From Bacteroidales bacterium 6E (GTDB lineage: Bacteria > Bacteroidota > Bacteroidia > Bacteroidales > Prolixibacteraceae): a DNA stretch of 64,000 bases. Shown piece by piece: positions 9,749 through 19,201 of the stretch. The stretch's first letter is position 1; every line of letters begins with the position of its first letter. Location of the stretch: contig DF970690.1 of assembly GCA_001270045.2 (NCBI GenBank), positions 530,369 through 594,368 on the forward strand, written 5' to 3'. Made by a program: the position numbers and the translations under genes. The notes beneath the pieces are model-generated. The model was not told the origin of the DNA and did no database searches. It saw nothing but the letters and a program-made list of their open reading frames with translations.

Positions 9749-11071
9749 TCAATTAGTTAAGATTCTTTCTCGCACCAATGAGCTCATGGGTTGCACCAAC
9801 CTTTCGATTAGCCTGCGGTCTTTGGTGATGATTTCGGCCGTTCCGGCCATTTCCTGATTAAAGACCAGGTCAATCCCATAATTGGTGGTTAATCCTAAGG
9901 GAAGTGACAGTTCGGCAATATACACCATGCCTGCTTCGGTTTGTGCCGGAACAAGTGATATCATGGTGACCTGCCCTTCCAACATCCCATACTCCAGGTG
10001 TGGGTAATTGTCCAGTTTTATTTTTACCTTCTGACCTGTCTCAACTTTTCCTGACCCAACAAGGGGGATTTCAACACGCCCAATGATACTGCTGCTTTCA
10101 TGTGGCACTACTGTGAAAACCGGGATTCCTTCCGTTACCTGCTGGTTTTCGCTCCAGATTCTGGCAAATGTCACTTTCCCGTCAATAGGGGCTTGCATCA
10201 CAAAAGCAAGCTCCCAACCTGAAATTTCATTTACAAGGTTGTTATATTTCTCTCTAAGCCCAGCTGTCAGCTTATTCACCTGTTCACCTTTCTCTGTCTG
10301 CAATTCTGCAATTTGCCTCTGCATCTGGCCAATGTCATTTCTGGTTTGTGTAATATTGGCAATAGCTGTTCGATGGTTCAATTCATAGTTAAGGTACGCC
10401 GACTGGGATTTTTCCAGTTCACTTTCAGGGATTACCTTTTGACGGGCGAGTTCAGCATCCCGATCATACTGACGTTTGCTCAGTTCCATCTGATCATCCA
10501 GAATCCGTGCCTGGTTCACCAACTGCTGTAAATATCTTTCCTGATCGGCAATCTTCCTTTTAAGTGTTTCAACTCTTGCCAAATAGAGATCATAATTATA
10601 AAACGTACTGATCTCTGCACATTGTGTTACAAAAGCTGCCCATGCCGGTTGAACCTGCCCTAGCATCAGGTTTGTCTCAAATTGCAAACCGGCAAATCTG
10701 AAAGGATCATCAAAATAACGATTGATTGTATCCAGATGCTGTTTCAATTTATATATGTCTCCATAGTACGCTGGGTTCTCAAGAATGGCCAGGATGGTTC
10801 CTGCAGAAACACTATCCTGATCCGAAACCATCAGGTGGTTTATTCTTCCAGTAGCCCTCGCGGTTATGGTCGCCGGAGGATTCTTTGAGACAATGGTAAC
10901 CCTTCCCGTAATTATATCAGGATACTTAAAAACGAAACTTCCCACAAGCAGGATGAACACCACAACAGATATCATGGTGATGCCACGGCGTACAATCCAT
11001 GCTGGAGTTGTCCCCAAGATCTCCTGAACCTCTTCGCTTCTAATTTCTATGTTATGTTCCTCATTCATCAA
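9749..11071 (-). CDS. HlyD-family membrane fusion protein of an ABC exporter
   Basis: This 440-residue periplasmic adaptor links an inner-membrane ABC transporter to an outer-membrane channel. One membrane anchor spans about residues 31-49 (ITMISVVVFILLVGSFVF). A biotinyl-lipoyl-like half (ITARATGRINHLMVSDQDSV) follows, then a long coiled coil at about 120-280 rich in E, Q, R and L, the second lipoyl half (FVMQAPIDGKVTF) and a beta-barrel domain (GRVEIPLVGSGKVETGQKVKIKLDNYP). It starts 5 bases after the peptidase-ABC transporter stop, so they form an operon. No TolC-type channel gene is nearby. Confidence 0.9.
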   Translation of the reverse strand: MMNEEHNIEIRSEEVQEILGTTPAWIVRRGITMISVVVFILLVGSFVFKYPDIITGRVTIVSKNPPATITARATGRINHLMVSDQDSVSAGTILAILENPAYYGDIYKLKQHLDTINRYFDDPFRFAGLQFETNLMLGQVQPAWAAFVTQCAEISTFYNYDLYLARVETLKRKIADQERYLQQLVNQARILDDQMELSKRQYDRDAELARQKVIPESELEKSQSAYLNYELNHRTAIANITQTRNDIGQMQRQIAELQTEKGEQVNKLTAGLREKYNNLVNEISGWELAFVMQAPIDGKVTFARIWSENQQVTEGIPVFTVVPHESSSIIGRVEIPLVGSGKVETGQKVKIKLDNYPHLEYGMLEGQVTMISLVPAQTEAGMVYIAELSLPLGLTTNYGIDLVFNQEMAGTAEIITKDRRLIERLVQPMSSLVRERILTN

Positions 11072-11076
11072 AACGT

Positions 11077-13284
11077 TTAACCTCCCAGTTCAAGCTGGTT
11101 TTTTACCAGTTGATAATAAGCACCCCTTTGTGCCGTGAGTTCATCATGTGTACCTGTCTCGGTGATCTTTCCTCCGTCCAATACGACAATTTGGTCGGCA
11201 TTCTTGACGGTGCTAAGTCGATGCGCCACTACCACAACTGTTTTTCCTTTGTAAAAATCATTCAGGTTTTCCTGTATGACCTTTTCGTTATTGGCATCAA
11301 GTGCATTGGTTGCCTCATCAAAAAAGAGAAACGGAGGATCTTTATAAATCGCCCGTGCAATCAGGATTCTTTGCTTTTGGCCTTGACTAAGTCCGTTGCC
11401 TTCTTGCCCTATCTTGGTATTATACCTTAGAGGAAGACTTTCAATCATTTCGCGGATATGCGCCATTTCAACGGCCCTCAGCAACCTGGCCTTATCAGGA
11501 GTGGTCTCGCCAACTGCAATATTATTGGCGATTGTGTCAGAAAAAATGAATCCATCCTGCATAACAACGCCGCAATTACTTCTCCACCAATCCATTGAGT
11601 ATTGCGATAGGTCCACACCCCCGAGCCTTATCTTACCTTCATTGGGCGGATAAAAGCCAAGCAAAAGTTTGATCAATGTTGTCTTCCCACTGCCACTCGG
11701 TCCAACAATCGCCGTAATTTTATTTTTTGGTATTACAAGTTGAATCCCATCTAGTATTTTGGGTGACCGTGGTCCCTCATAATGAAAGGAGACCTGGTCA
11801 ATATGAATTTCATTTTCGTTTGGAAGTTCCCTTGATAAAATGACTCCTGCTGGCTCCTCATCCTTCTTGTTATGTATTTCGATCAACCTGTCAAGACTGA
11901 TTCGGGCATCCTGGGCAGTGGTTATAAAAGCAATAAAATCCTGAATGGGGGCATTGAGTTGTCCAATAATAAACTGGACTGCCACAAGCATACCAAGAGT
12001 CATTTCCCCTTCAAGCACCGATTTGGCCGCAATAAATATGATCAGTATGTTTTTAACCTGATTGATGAACACTGATCCACCCTGCTGGTTTTGATGAAGC
12101 ATCAGGGATTTTACACTCACCTTAAACAATCTGGCCTGAAGATGCTCCCACTCCCAACGCTTCTGTTTCTCACAATTATTCAGCTTAATTTCCTGAATTC
12201 CCGTAATAAGCTGATAAAGATTACTTTGATTTGAAGCCGCAACCTCGAAGCGTCGGTTGTCAAGCTCCTTGCGCCTCTTCATGAACAAGAAAATCCACCC
12301 TGCATATATGGCACTGCCTGCATAAAAAACAGCGAGAATGGTCCAACTGTACCAGGCCAGGACAAAACTGTAGATAACAAACATGAAAATGCCAAATGAC
12401 ATATTGATGACATTCGAGGTCAGGAAAAGCTGAATTCGCTGGTTATCATCAATTCGTTGTCGAAGGTCACCGATCAGTTTTGTTTCAAAGAAACTGACCG
12501 GCAACTTCATCAATTTGATGAGAAAATCAGAAATCAGTGCGATGCTGACCCTTGCACTCACATGAAGCATAATCCAGCTTCTTATGAATCCTACAGCTGT
12601 CTGACTGACCATTAAAACCAATTGGGCAATGAGCACCAATACGATAAAAGACAAGTTTGTGGTAGTAATGCCGACGTCGACAATAGCCTGGGTCAGGAAT
12701 GGGAACAGTAGACTCAATATGCTTCCTGTCAGGAAACCAAGTATAAGCTGTGTAATAAGCTTTCGATAAGGTCTCAGATAAGGAAACAAAAAACCAAATC
12801 CTGTTTTGCTTTCAGATTCTCCCTCTTCCCTGTAAAACTCAGGGGTTGGTTCAAGAAGAAGTGCAATTCCTGCCGGTTGATCCTGTACTTCAGTCGATGC
12901 CCAATGTCTTTTCATTTCTGAAACATCATATTCAACCAGTCCGGTTGCCGGATCAGAAATACAATATTGCCTTCGTTGATTTCCTTTTTGATTTTTTATC
13001 TTGTATAAAACCACAAAGTGATTCTGATCCCAATGAAGAATGGCAGGAAGTGGAATTTGCTCTAATTGTGAGATTGTCAGCCGGGCTCCCTGGGAACGAA
13101 ATCCCGATTTTTCGGCAGCATCACTTAGCGATAACAGAGAAACCCCCTGGCGGGTTTGGTATGAAAGATCCCGCAATGTGTTCATGGGAATAAGTTTCCC
13201 ATAGTATTTGGCTATGATCCTCAAACAAGTTGGACCACAATCCATCAGATCAGCTTGCAAAAAATGCGGAAATTTTGCCATCAT
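11077..13284 (-). CDS. Peptidase-containing ABC transporter (C39 bacteriocin-processing type)
   Basis: The product, about 735 residues, combines three modules. An N-terminal C39 cysteine peptidase has all catalytic elements: Cys16 in QADLMDCGPTC, His in QNHFVVLYK near residue 89, Asp in CISDPATG near 111. A six-helix ABC membrane domain spans about 170-440. A nucleotide-binding domain has GPSGSGKTT, LSQGQKQRILIARA, FLFFDEATNAL and the H-loop VVAHRLST. Such PCATs cleave double-glycine leaders and export the peptide. I start it at the ATG at 13284 (or 13281); the upstream in-frame ATG at 13335 adds 17 residues with no C39 similarity. It is co-transcribed with the HlyD gene. No double-glycine substrate gene was found in the flanking gaps. 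Confidence 0.92.
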   Translation of the reverse strand: MMAKFPHFLQADLMDCGPTCLRIIAKYYGKLIPMNTLRDLSYQTRQGVSLLSLSDAAEKSGFRSQGARLTISQLEQIPLPAILHWDQNHFVVLYKIKNQKGNQRRQYCISDPATGLVEYDVSEMKRHWASTEVQDQPAGIALLLEPTPEFYREEGESESKTGFGFLFPYLRPYRKLITQLILGFLTGSILSLLFPFLTQAIVDVGITTTNLSFIVLVLIAQLVLMVSQTAVGFIRSWIMLHVSARVSIALISDFLIKLMKLPVSFFETKLIGDLRQRIDDNQRIQLFLTSNVINMSFGIFMFVIYSFVLAWYSWTILAVFYAGSAIYAGWIFLFMKRRKELDNRRFEVAASNQSNLYQLITGIQEIKLNNCEKQKRWEWEHLQARLFKVSVKSLMLHQNQQGGSVFINQVKNILIIFIAAKSVLEGEMTLGMLVAVQFIIGQLNAPIQDFIAFITTAQDARISLDRLIEIHNKKDEEPAGVILSRELPNENEIHIDQVSFHYEGPRSPKILDGIQLVIPKNKITAIVGPSGSGKTTLIKLLLGFYPPNEGKIRLGGVDLSQYSMDWWRSNCGVVMQDGFIFSDTIANNIAVGETTPDKARLLRAVEMAHIREMIESLPLRYNTKIGQEGNGLSQGQKQRILIARAIYKDPPFLFFDEATNALDANNEKVIQENLNDFYKGKTVVVVAHRLSTVKNADQIVVLDGGKITETGTHDELTAQRGAYYQLVKNQLELGG

Positions 13285-13572
13285 CTCACAAATTTGAAGC
13301 AAAAAATCGGGAACCCACACACATTCATGGCCCAATTTTCGCTATATGGCTGAAAGGAAATCAATTAAACACTGATTTTTATTCACAATACACTCTCAGA
13401 GAACAATTTTCTATTGTTAACAAAGCTGTTTCTGAATTGCAACCAATAGTCAATCTCTAAAAAACAGGGAACAATTTGCTTATATGTCAGTTTTAAATGT
13501 TATTATGCTACCATTATTATATAAGATGTATAGGTAGAAGCAATTAAACTTTAATTACTGTAATAGAATCGT

Positions 13573-15099
13573 ATGCAAAAGGAGAAGAGAACTTTTATGT
13601 CAAGGGTCCTTAGATGGATAGAAATAGGTGGAAATGCTCTTCCGCATCCAGCAACCTTATTCGGCGGACTTGCATTATTGGTATTGATTTTTTCATGGAT
13701 TGGCGGATCCCTTTTTGATTGGTCTGCCACACATCCGGCAACCGGAGAAACCATACATGCTGTCAATTTATTGTCAAAAGAAGGATTCCACAGGATTCTT
13801 CTCGAAATGGTTGATAATTACACCGGGTTTGCACCCCTGGGAATTGTAATGGTTGCCCTTCTGGGGATCGGGATCGCTGAAAGCAGCGGCCTGATCAGTG
13901 CGGCAATCCGATTACTGGTAATTAATTCACCTCGCAGCATCATCACTTTTGTAATTGTTTTGGCAGGTATAATAAGCAATACAGCCTCTGACCTTGGGTA
14001 TGTTCTGATCATTCCAATGGGTGCGGTCATTTTTCATTCGATCGGCCGACATCCCATAGCAGGATTGGCTGCTGCATTTGCAGGTGTATCAGGTGGTTTC
14101 AGTGCAAATCTGCTAATCGGGACAATTGATCCCCTCCTGGCCGGGCTTTCAACCGAAGCTGCAAGGATCATTGATCCGGAATATTATGTGCTTCCCACTG
14201 CGAACTATTATTTCATGGCAGTGTCTACCTTTATAATAGCCGTTGCCGGAACCTGGGTTACCAATCGATTTGTTGAACCACGTCTTGGACCATATAAAGG
14301 AAGTGTTCCTCCCGAACCGATAGAAAAATTATCCCAGGTTGAACGAAAAGCACTTACATGGACAATTATAACAGCCATTGCTTGGATTGCCATACTGGCG
14401 GTTGGTCTTTTTCCCGATCAGGGATTTCTCAGGGGACCTGACAATTCAATTCTTCATTCGCCTGTCCTGAAAGGTTTTATTGGGGTATTATTCCTGATGG
14501 CGGCGTCCCTCGGCATCGTTTATGGATTCATTTCAGGAAAATTCAAAAGCGATGCGGATGTTGTTAAAGGCATGGTATCGAACTTCAAAACGCTGGCCAC
14601 ATTTTTGGTCCTTGTCTTTTTTGCGGCCCAGTTTGTAGCCTACTTTAAATGGAGCAATCTGGGATTGATAATAGCAATCGATGGAGCACAAATCCTCCAG
14701 GAAATGGAAATGGGAATGGTACCCTTGCTTGTCCTGTTTGTCTTGCTATCCGGTTTCATCAATCTATTCATGGGCAGCGCTTCAGCAAAATGGGCTATAC
14801 TTGGACCTGTTTTCATACCCATGTTTATGTTACTAGGGTATTCCCCTGAACTTTCACAGGCAGTTTTCAGGGTTGGGGATAGTGTCACCAATATCATTTC
14901 ACCCATGATGAGTTTCTTTGCCCTGATTCTGGTATATTTCGAAAAATATGACGATAAGGCTGGCATTGGAACACTCATTTCAACCATGCTACCATATACT
15001 GTGGTGTTTTTCATTGCCTGGACAGCCCTGCTGATCGGATGGACAATGATCGAACTCCCATTGGGTCCAGGGTCAGGAATTTATTATCCTGCAGAATAA
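13573..15099 (+). CDS. AbgT-family transporter (p-aminobenzoyl-glutamate / antimetabolite transporter)
   Basis: A 508-residue polytopic inner-membrane protein of the AbgT/MtrF family, with roughly 11-13 hydrophobic segments and family hallmarks such as GIGIAESSGLISAAIRLLV, SNTASDLGYVLIIPMGAVIFHSIGRHPIAGLAAAFAGVSGGFSANLLIGTIDPLLAGLS, FLVLVFFAAQFVAYFKWSNLG and GSASAKWAILGPVFIPMFMLLGY. Characterised members import p-aminobenzoyl-glutamate for folate salvage (AbgT) or act as proton-driven drug or sulfonamide exporters (MtrF, YdaH). No abgAB amidohydrolase genes lie beside it, so the substrate is not clear. It is a single-gene unit with a strong terminator after it. Confidence 0.92.
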   Translation: MQKEKRTFMSRVLRWIEIGGNALPHPATLFGGLALLVLIFSWIGGSLFDWSATHPATGETIHAVNLLSKEGFHRILLEMVDNYTGFAPLGIVMVALLGIGIAESSGLISAAIRLLVINSPRSIITFVIVLAGIISNTASDLGYVLIIPMGAVIFHSIGRHPIAGLAAAFAGVSGGFSANLLIGTIDPLLAGLSTEAARIIDPEYYVLPTANYYFMAVSTFIIAVAGTWVTNRFVEPRLGPYKGSVPPEPIEKLSQVERKALTWTIITAIAWIAILAVGLFPDQGFLRGPDNSILHSPVLKGFIGVLFLMAASLGIVYGFISGKFKSDADVVKGMVSNFKTLATFLVLVFFAAQFVAYFKWSNLGLIIAIDGAQILQEMEMGMVPLLVLFVLLSGFINLFMGSASAKWAILGPVFIPMFMLLGYSPELSQAVFRVGDSVTNIISPMMSFFALILVYFEKYDDKAGIGTLISTMLPYTVVFFIAWTALLIGWTMIELPLGPGSGIYYPAE

Positions 15100-15138
15100 T
15101 GATCACATTCAGTTATGTCATCGTAACTTCTTAACATA

Positions 15139-15165
15139 AAGCCGGCTTAATCACCGGCTTTTTTT
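15139..15165 (+). terminator. Intrinsic terminator of the AbgT-family gene
   Basis: AAGCCGG at 15139-15145 pairs with CCGGCTT at 15154-15160 over an 8-base loop and is followed by five further T residues. It lies 40 bases after the stop codon. Confidence 0.9.
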
Positions 15166-15429
15166 CTACAAAACCGAACCTGTAAAAAATTCGCAAGGAT
15201 GATGTTGAATAACATAGCAGTACAAATAACTTGCAAATGACTCCAACAATACATTTGCCTCATTTTCTATCACTTAGCCTAATCTTTTCTGGTTTTTCCA
15301 TAAACCGGATTGAGATTTTCGAATATTTATTTCGACTTGCGTGTTAACAAATTATTACTATTTTTGGGCTCCTTCGAAATCAAATAAAAATTTCCGGGAA
15401 TCAGTTATTCACTAAAAACCAATAATAAG
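15166..15429. other. Intergenic region upstream of the EF-G2 gene
   Basis: With the abgT-side terminator this completes a 330-base gap. Apart from the promoter annotated at 15337-15366 I see no ORF with coding character and no other structured element. Confidence 0.5.
15337..15366 (+). promoter_or_regulatory. Promoter of the EF-G2 gene
   Basis: TTG at 15337-15339 and TATTTTTG at 15359-15366 with a 19-base spacer fit the Bacteroidota consensus. The expected start site is near 15373, giving a leader of about 57 bases before the ATG at 15430. Confidence 0.6.
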
Positions 15430-17586
15430 ATGAAAGTTTATAAAACTGAACAAATTCGCAACATTGCCCTGCTAGGAAATGCCGGCAGTGGAAAAACCAC
15501 CCTCGCAGAGGCCATGCTGCTGGAGGGTGGAGTAATTAACCGCCGGGGAGAAGTAACCTCAAAAAATACCGTTTCAGACTATACCCCAATTGAGCAGGAA
15601 TATGGCAACTCAGTGTATTCAACGGTATTATATGCTGAGTATAATGATCGAAAGATCAATATAATAGATGCACCTGGCATGGATGACCTGAATGGCCAGA
15701 CAGTCCCGGCACTGGAAGTGTCAGACATGGCACTCATTATGATCAACTCATCCAACGGCATAGAAGCCGGAACAGAAGCTGCCGCCCGCAACGCGGAAGC
15801 CAGGCACACTCCCGTGGTATTTGTTTTCAACCAGCTGGATCATGAAAACGCAAACTACGAACAGGCTCTTGATCGTTGTAAAGGCACCTTTGGAAACAAA
15901 GTAACCGTAGTACAGTATCCTGTCGAAACCGGACCTGGTTTCAATAGCATCATCGACGTACTCAAAATGAAAATGTACCGCTATGGAAAAGATGGCGGAC
16001 AACCAGAAATATTAGATATACCGGCTTCCGAAATGGATAAGGCCGAAGATCTACACAATGCGCTGGTCGAGATGGCCGCTGAAAATGAAGAGTCCCTCAT
16101 GGAACTTTATTTTGAGCAGGGATCTCTATCAGAAGAAGAAATCCGTAAAGGAATGCGTTTGGGCATTGTGCAACGTGACCTTTTTCCGGTCTTCTGTGTT
16201 TGCGCAAAGAAAAACATCGGTGTTTCCAGATTAATGGAATTCATTGTTAACGTTGGCCCATCCCCTAATTGCAGGCCTCAAAGGCCCGTTGTAGCAGGCA
16301 AGGAAGTTACTTTGTCTGAAACAGAGGCTCCGTCAATGTTTGTTTTCAAAACATCAGTTGAATCTCACGTAGGTGAAATTACCTATTTCAAGGTTATGTC
16401 TGGCAAAATTACTGAAGGGACTGACCTGACCAACACAAACAACAGCTCGAAGGAACGTTTCTCCCAACTTTTTGTTTCAGCTGGTAAAAACCGTGTCAAA
16501 GTTCCGGAACTTGTCGCCGGAGACATCGGTTGCTCAGTGAAACTAAAAGACACGAAATACAACCATACTCTAACAACCAAAGAAACAGGAACTCAATTTG
16601 CCCCAATGGGATTCCCTTCACCCCGTCACAGGGTGGCAGTCAAAGCTGTCAACGAATCGGATGACGAAAAAGTGGGTGAAGTTCTTAACCGGGTCAAATA
16701 TGAGGATCCTTCCTTCCTTGTCGAGTATTCCAAAGAACTCCGCCAGCTGATAGTTCACAGTCAGGGCGAATACCACATGAACATTCTGAAATGGTATTTT
16801 GACAATATTTATAAAATTGAAGTTGAATTCAAGGAACCCAGAATACCTTATCGTGAAACCATTACCAAACCGGCACAGGCTGATTACCGCCATAAGAAAC
16901 AATCAGGTGGTGCCGGACAATTCGGTGAGGTCCACATGATCATCGAACCTTACGAAGAAGGTGTAGCACCGAAAGGATTGTTTGTTCTCGATGGAAAAGA
17001 ATACAAGCTTTCGGTTCGCGACGTTCAGGAACATAAACTTTCATGGGGTGGGAAACTGTTATATATCAACTGTATCGTGGGTGGTTCAATTGATGCCAGA
17101 TTCATGCCTGCCATCCTTAAAGGAATCATGGAAAAGATGGAACAGGGTCCGTTAACTGGCTCATATGCCCGTGATATCATCGTTTATGTATATGACGGCA
17201 AAATGCACCCGGTCGATTCTAACGAAATCTCATTTAAACTTGCCGGCCGTAATGCCTTTAGCCAGGCCTTCAAGAAATCCAATCCCAAAATTCTGGAGCC
17301 TATTTATGATCTCGAAGTTTGGGTACCGGGAGAGAGAATGGGCGATGTCATGAGTGACCTACAGGGCCGTCGTGCACTGATCATGGGCATGGGATCTGAA
17401 AAAGGTTTCGAAAAAATCACAGCCCGTGTACCGTTAAAGGAAATGAATAAATATGCCACTTCCCTTAGCTCGGTTACAGGAGGTCGTGGATTATTCAAAA
17501 TGACTTATAATTCCTACGAAAAAGTGCCTGCCGATGTACAGGAAGATCTCCTCAAGGCCTACGAAGCCGAACAGGACGAAGAATAA
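15430..17586 (+). CDS. EF-G paralogue (EF-G2) with degenerate GTPase motifs
   Basis: A 718-residue protein co-linear with EF-G over all five domains, but with a diverged G domain. The P-loop GNAGSGKTT (residues 16-24) is kept. In the G3 motif, DAPGM at 80-84 replaces DTPGH, so the catalytic histidine is a methionine. The G4 motif is NQLD at 134-137 in place of NKxD, and switch I lacks the normal RGITI segment. Domain IV (GGAGQFGEVHMIIEPYEEG) and domain V (IYDLEVWVPGERMGDVMSDLQGRRA) are conserved. Bacteroides EF-G2 has been reported to support translocation without GTP hydrolysis and to matter during nutrient limitation; the substitutions here fit that group. It is monocistronic, with its own promoter and terminator. 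Confidence 0.9.
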   Translation: MKVYKTEQIRNIALLGNAGSGKTTLAEAMLLEGGVINRRGEVTSKNTVSDYTPIEQEYGNSVYSTVLYAEYNDRKINIIDAPGMDDLNGQTVPALEVSDMALIMINSSNGIEAGTEAAARNAEARHTPVVFVFNQLDHENANYEQALDRCKGTFGNKVTVVQYPVETGPGFNSIIDVLKMKMYRYGKDGGQPEILDIPASEMDKAEDLHNALVEMAAENEESLMELYFEQGSLSEEEIRKGMRLGIVQRDLFPVFCVCAKKNIGVSRLMEFIVNVGPSPNCRPQRPVVAGKEVTLSETEAPSMFVFKTSVESHVGEITYFKVMSGKITEGTDLTNTNNSSKERFSQLFVSAGKNRVKVPELVAGDIGCSVKLKDTKYNHTLTTKETGTQFAPMGFPSPRHRVAVKAVNESDDEKVGEVLNRVKYEDPSFLVEYSKELRQLIVHSQGEYHMNILKWYFDNIYKIEVEFKEPRIPYRETITKPAQADYRHKKQSGGAGQFGEVHMIIEPYEEGVAPKGLFVLDGKEYKLSVRDVQEHKLSWGGKLLYINCIVGGSIDARFMPAILKGIMEKMEQGPLTGSYARDIIVYVYDGKMHPVDSNEISFKLAGRNAFSQAFKKSNPKILEPIYDLEVWVPGERMGDVMSDLQGRRALIMGMGSEKGFEKITARVPLKEMNKYATSLSSVTGGRGLFKMTYNSYEKVPADVQEDLLKAYEAEQDEE

Positions 17587-17626
17587 GAATATTTCTAATC
17601 CATTTTCTATAAAACTAAACTATCTG

Positions 17627-17660
17627 AAAGCCCTGGTCCGTGAGGCCCGGGGCTTTTGTT
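17627..17660 (+). terminator. Intrinsic terminator of the EF-G2 gene
   Basis: A stem formed by AAAGCCCTGG (17627-17636) and CCGGGGCTTTT (17647-17657), with a G-T pair inside, lies 41 bases after the stop codon. The T-run (TTTTGTTTTG) is interrupted by one G. Confidence 0.75.
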
Positions 17661-17716
17661 TTGGGAACAATCAAAGAAAAAGATTATGGAAAAGAAAGTG
17701 GCAAATGCACAATGGG

Positions 17717-19003
17717 CTAATCCTTGCCCCTGTATAAATGAAAGAATCCCTTGGCCCAACGTTTTTGACCATCCCTTCCCCTACCTTCGACTACATAGAA
17801 GTAGACCCCCGGACTGGCATATCTCCCACCAATTCTTCCGTCCCAGGCAGATACACTCCAGGTGTTCCTAAAACCCTGGACATTGGAATTTTCGTAAATA
17901 TGGACCAGACGACCCCACCGGCTGAATATGGAGATCTTCACCTCTTGCATCGACCAGAATTTCACCACAAAATTATCATTCACCCCGTCACCGTTAGGTG
18001 TAAACACATTGGGTGCGGCTATATAAGAGGTATCCACCACTATGTGGGTTTCAAGGTAAACCGTATCGGTACATGTATAAAACTCTGAAGTCTTTTTGGA
18101 AACCAGCTTAACCATGTATATCCCGGAGTTTTCATAAATATAAATAGGGCTATGGTCAAATGCAACGTCCTTTATGCTATCGACAGGAGCTGAACTGCCC
18201 TGGGATATTTGCTTGATTTCGTTCAGATCCTTAAAGAAAAACCATTCATATCCATCACTGTCACCATTCTCCGACTGATTCGTGAAAACAACCTCAAGAG
18301 GAGCCTCTCCCGACATCGGATCTGCAGTAAAAACAGCTTTGGTGACAATCGAATAATACATCACCGAAAGCTCGGTTATGCACCCAAAACGATCGGAAAC
18401 CGAAAGAATATATTCAGTGTCGGCTGTAGGAGGATTATATATTGTCGGATTAAGGTTACGGCTGACTATGCTTTCCCCTTGCTTCCATTCTACTTCATAT
18501 TCTGAACTCAACGTTACCTGTGTACCACTTTCCAGATCATAATAGGTGGCTGTTGGTGGAGTTACAACAGCTTCCAGACTGAAATAATCGCAGTTACTTT
18601 CCTTCACTCCACCTTCAAGAATATAGGAATGATTAAAAATCCATCCCCTGTAGACTTCCTGTCCGGACGTAGAAACGACAGTGACCCTGTACCCTCCATC
18701 GACCAACTGTGTTATGGATGACTGGCCCCCTGATGAAACTTCCGTAAAATAGGTTTCAAATTGTCCGGATTGTGGATTATAAATTTCCCAGGTAAAAGTC
18801 TTTTCACCCTCCAGAGACGTGTTGACCTGTAAAGTTCCCTCTGACCCACAAAAAATAAAAACAGGATCGTTTGGCGAACCCTGTGGATATTGGGTTAACT
18901 CGCTGTATGAGGAACCAGGGGCTGTAAGCTGGGAAAATGATTTACCAAAAGTGAAACCCGTCAATAATATGACAAGAATCGACAATCGTAACATATAAGT
19001 CAT
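17717..19003 (-). CDS. Secreted PKD-domain protein with type B T9SS C-terminal signal
   Basis: A 428-residue exported protein. Residues 1-25 (MTYMLRLSILVILLTGFTFGKSFSQ) form a signal peptide. The middle has Ig-like repeats and a PKD-like domain near 235 (AVFTADPMSGEAPLEVVFTNQSENGDSDGYEWFF). The last 95 residues form the gliding-motility-type C-terminal domain: APNVFTPNGDGVNDNF, ISIFSRWGRLVH, WDGRIGGRYASPGVYFYVVEG, GFFHLYRGKD. That domain directs translocation by the type IX system to the cell surface. The cargo function is unknown; no enzyme domain is visible. It lies alone between two plus-strand genes. Confidence 0.88.
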   Translation of the reverse strand: MTYMLRLSILVILLTGFTFGKSFSQLTAPGSSYSELTQYPQGSPNDPVFIFCGSEGTLQVNTSLEGEKTFTWEIYNPQSGQFETYFTEVSSGGQSSITQLVDGGYRVTVVSTSGQEVYRGWIFNHSYILEGGVKESNCDYFSLEAVVTPPTATYYDLESGTQVTLSSEYEVEWKQGESIVSRNLNPTIYNPPTADTEYILSVSDRFGCITELSVMYYSIVTKAVFTADPMSGEAPLEVVFTNQSENGDSDGYEWFFFKDLNEIKQISQGSSAPVDSIKDVAFDHSPIYIYENSGIYMVKLVSKKTSEFYTCTDTVYLETHIVVDTSYIAAPNVFTPNGDGVNDNFVVKFWSMQEVKISIFSRWGRLVHIYENSNVQGFRNTWSVSAWDGRIGGRYASPGVYFYVVEGRGRDGQKRWAKGFFHLYRGKD

Positions 19004-19072
19004 TGATTCTTTTTAAATCCGTATACTTTTAAACTACAATATTAACGTATAAATTCCATTAAATTGTCCGCA

Positions 19073-19080
19073 CAAAGATA
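19073..19080 (-). promoter_or_regulatory. -7 element upstream of the T9SS cargo gene
   Basis: Read on the minus strand this is TATCTTTG, an exact TAnnTTTG match, 70 bases upstream of the start codon. No convincing TTTG lies at the -33 position. Confidence 0.4.
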
Positions 19081-19201
19081 AAAAACCAGCTGTTTTGTTG
19101 CTGTTCATCTGTCATATCCAAGGTTACAATTCATAATTCCATTTTTTGCACAGGAATGGATTCAAAGTCCCATCAATGGATAAATTAACCTACAGTTTTG
19201 C

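Noticed and set aside
13336-13572. Possible GG-leader peptide gene beside the C39 exporter
   Set aside because: I read both strands for a short frame with a double-glycine leader and found none.
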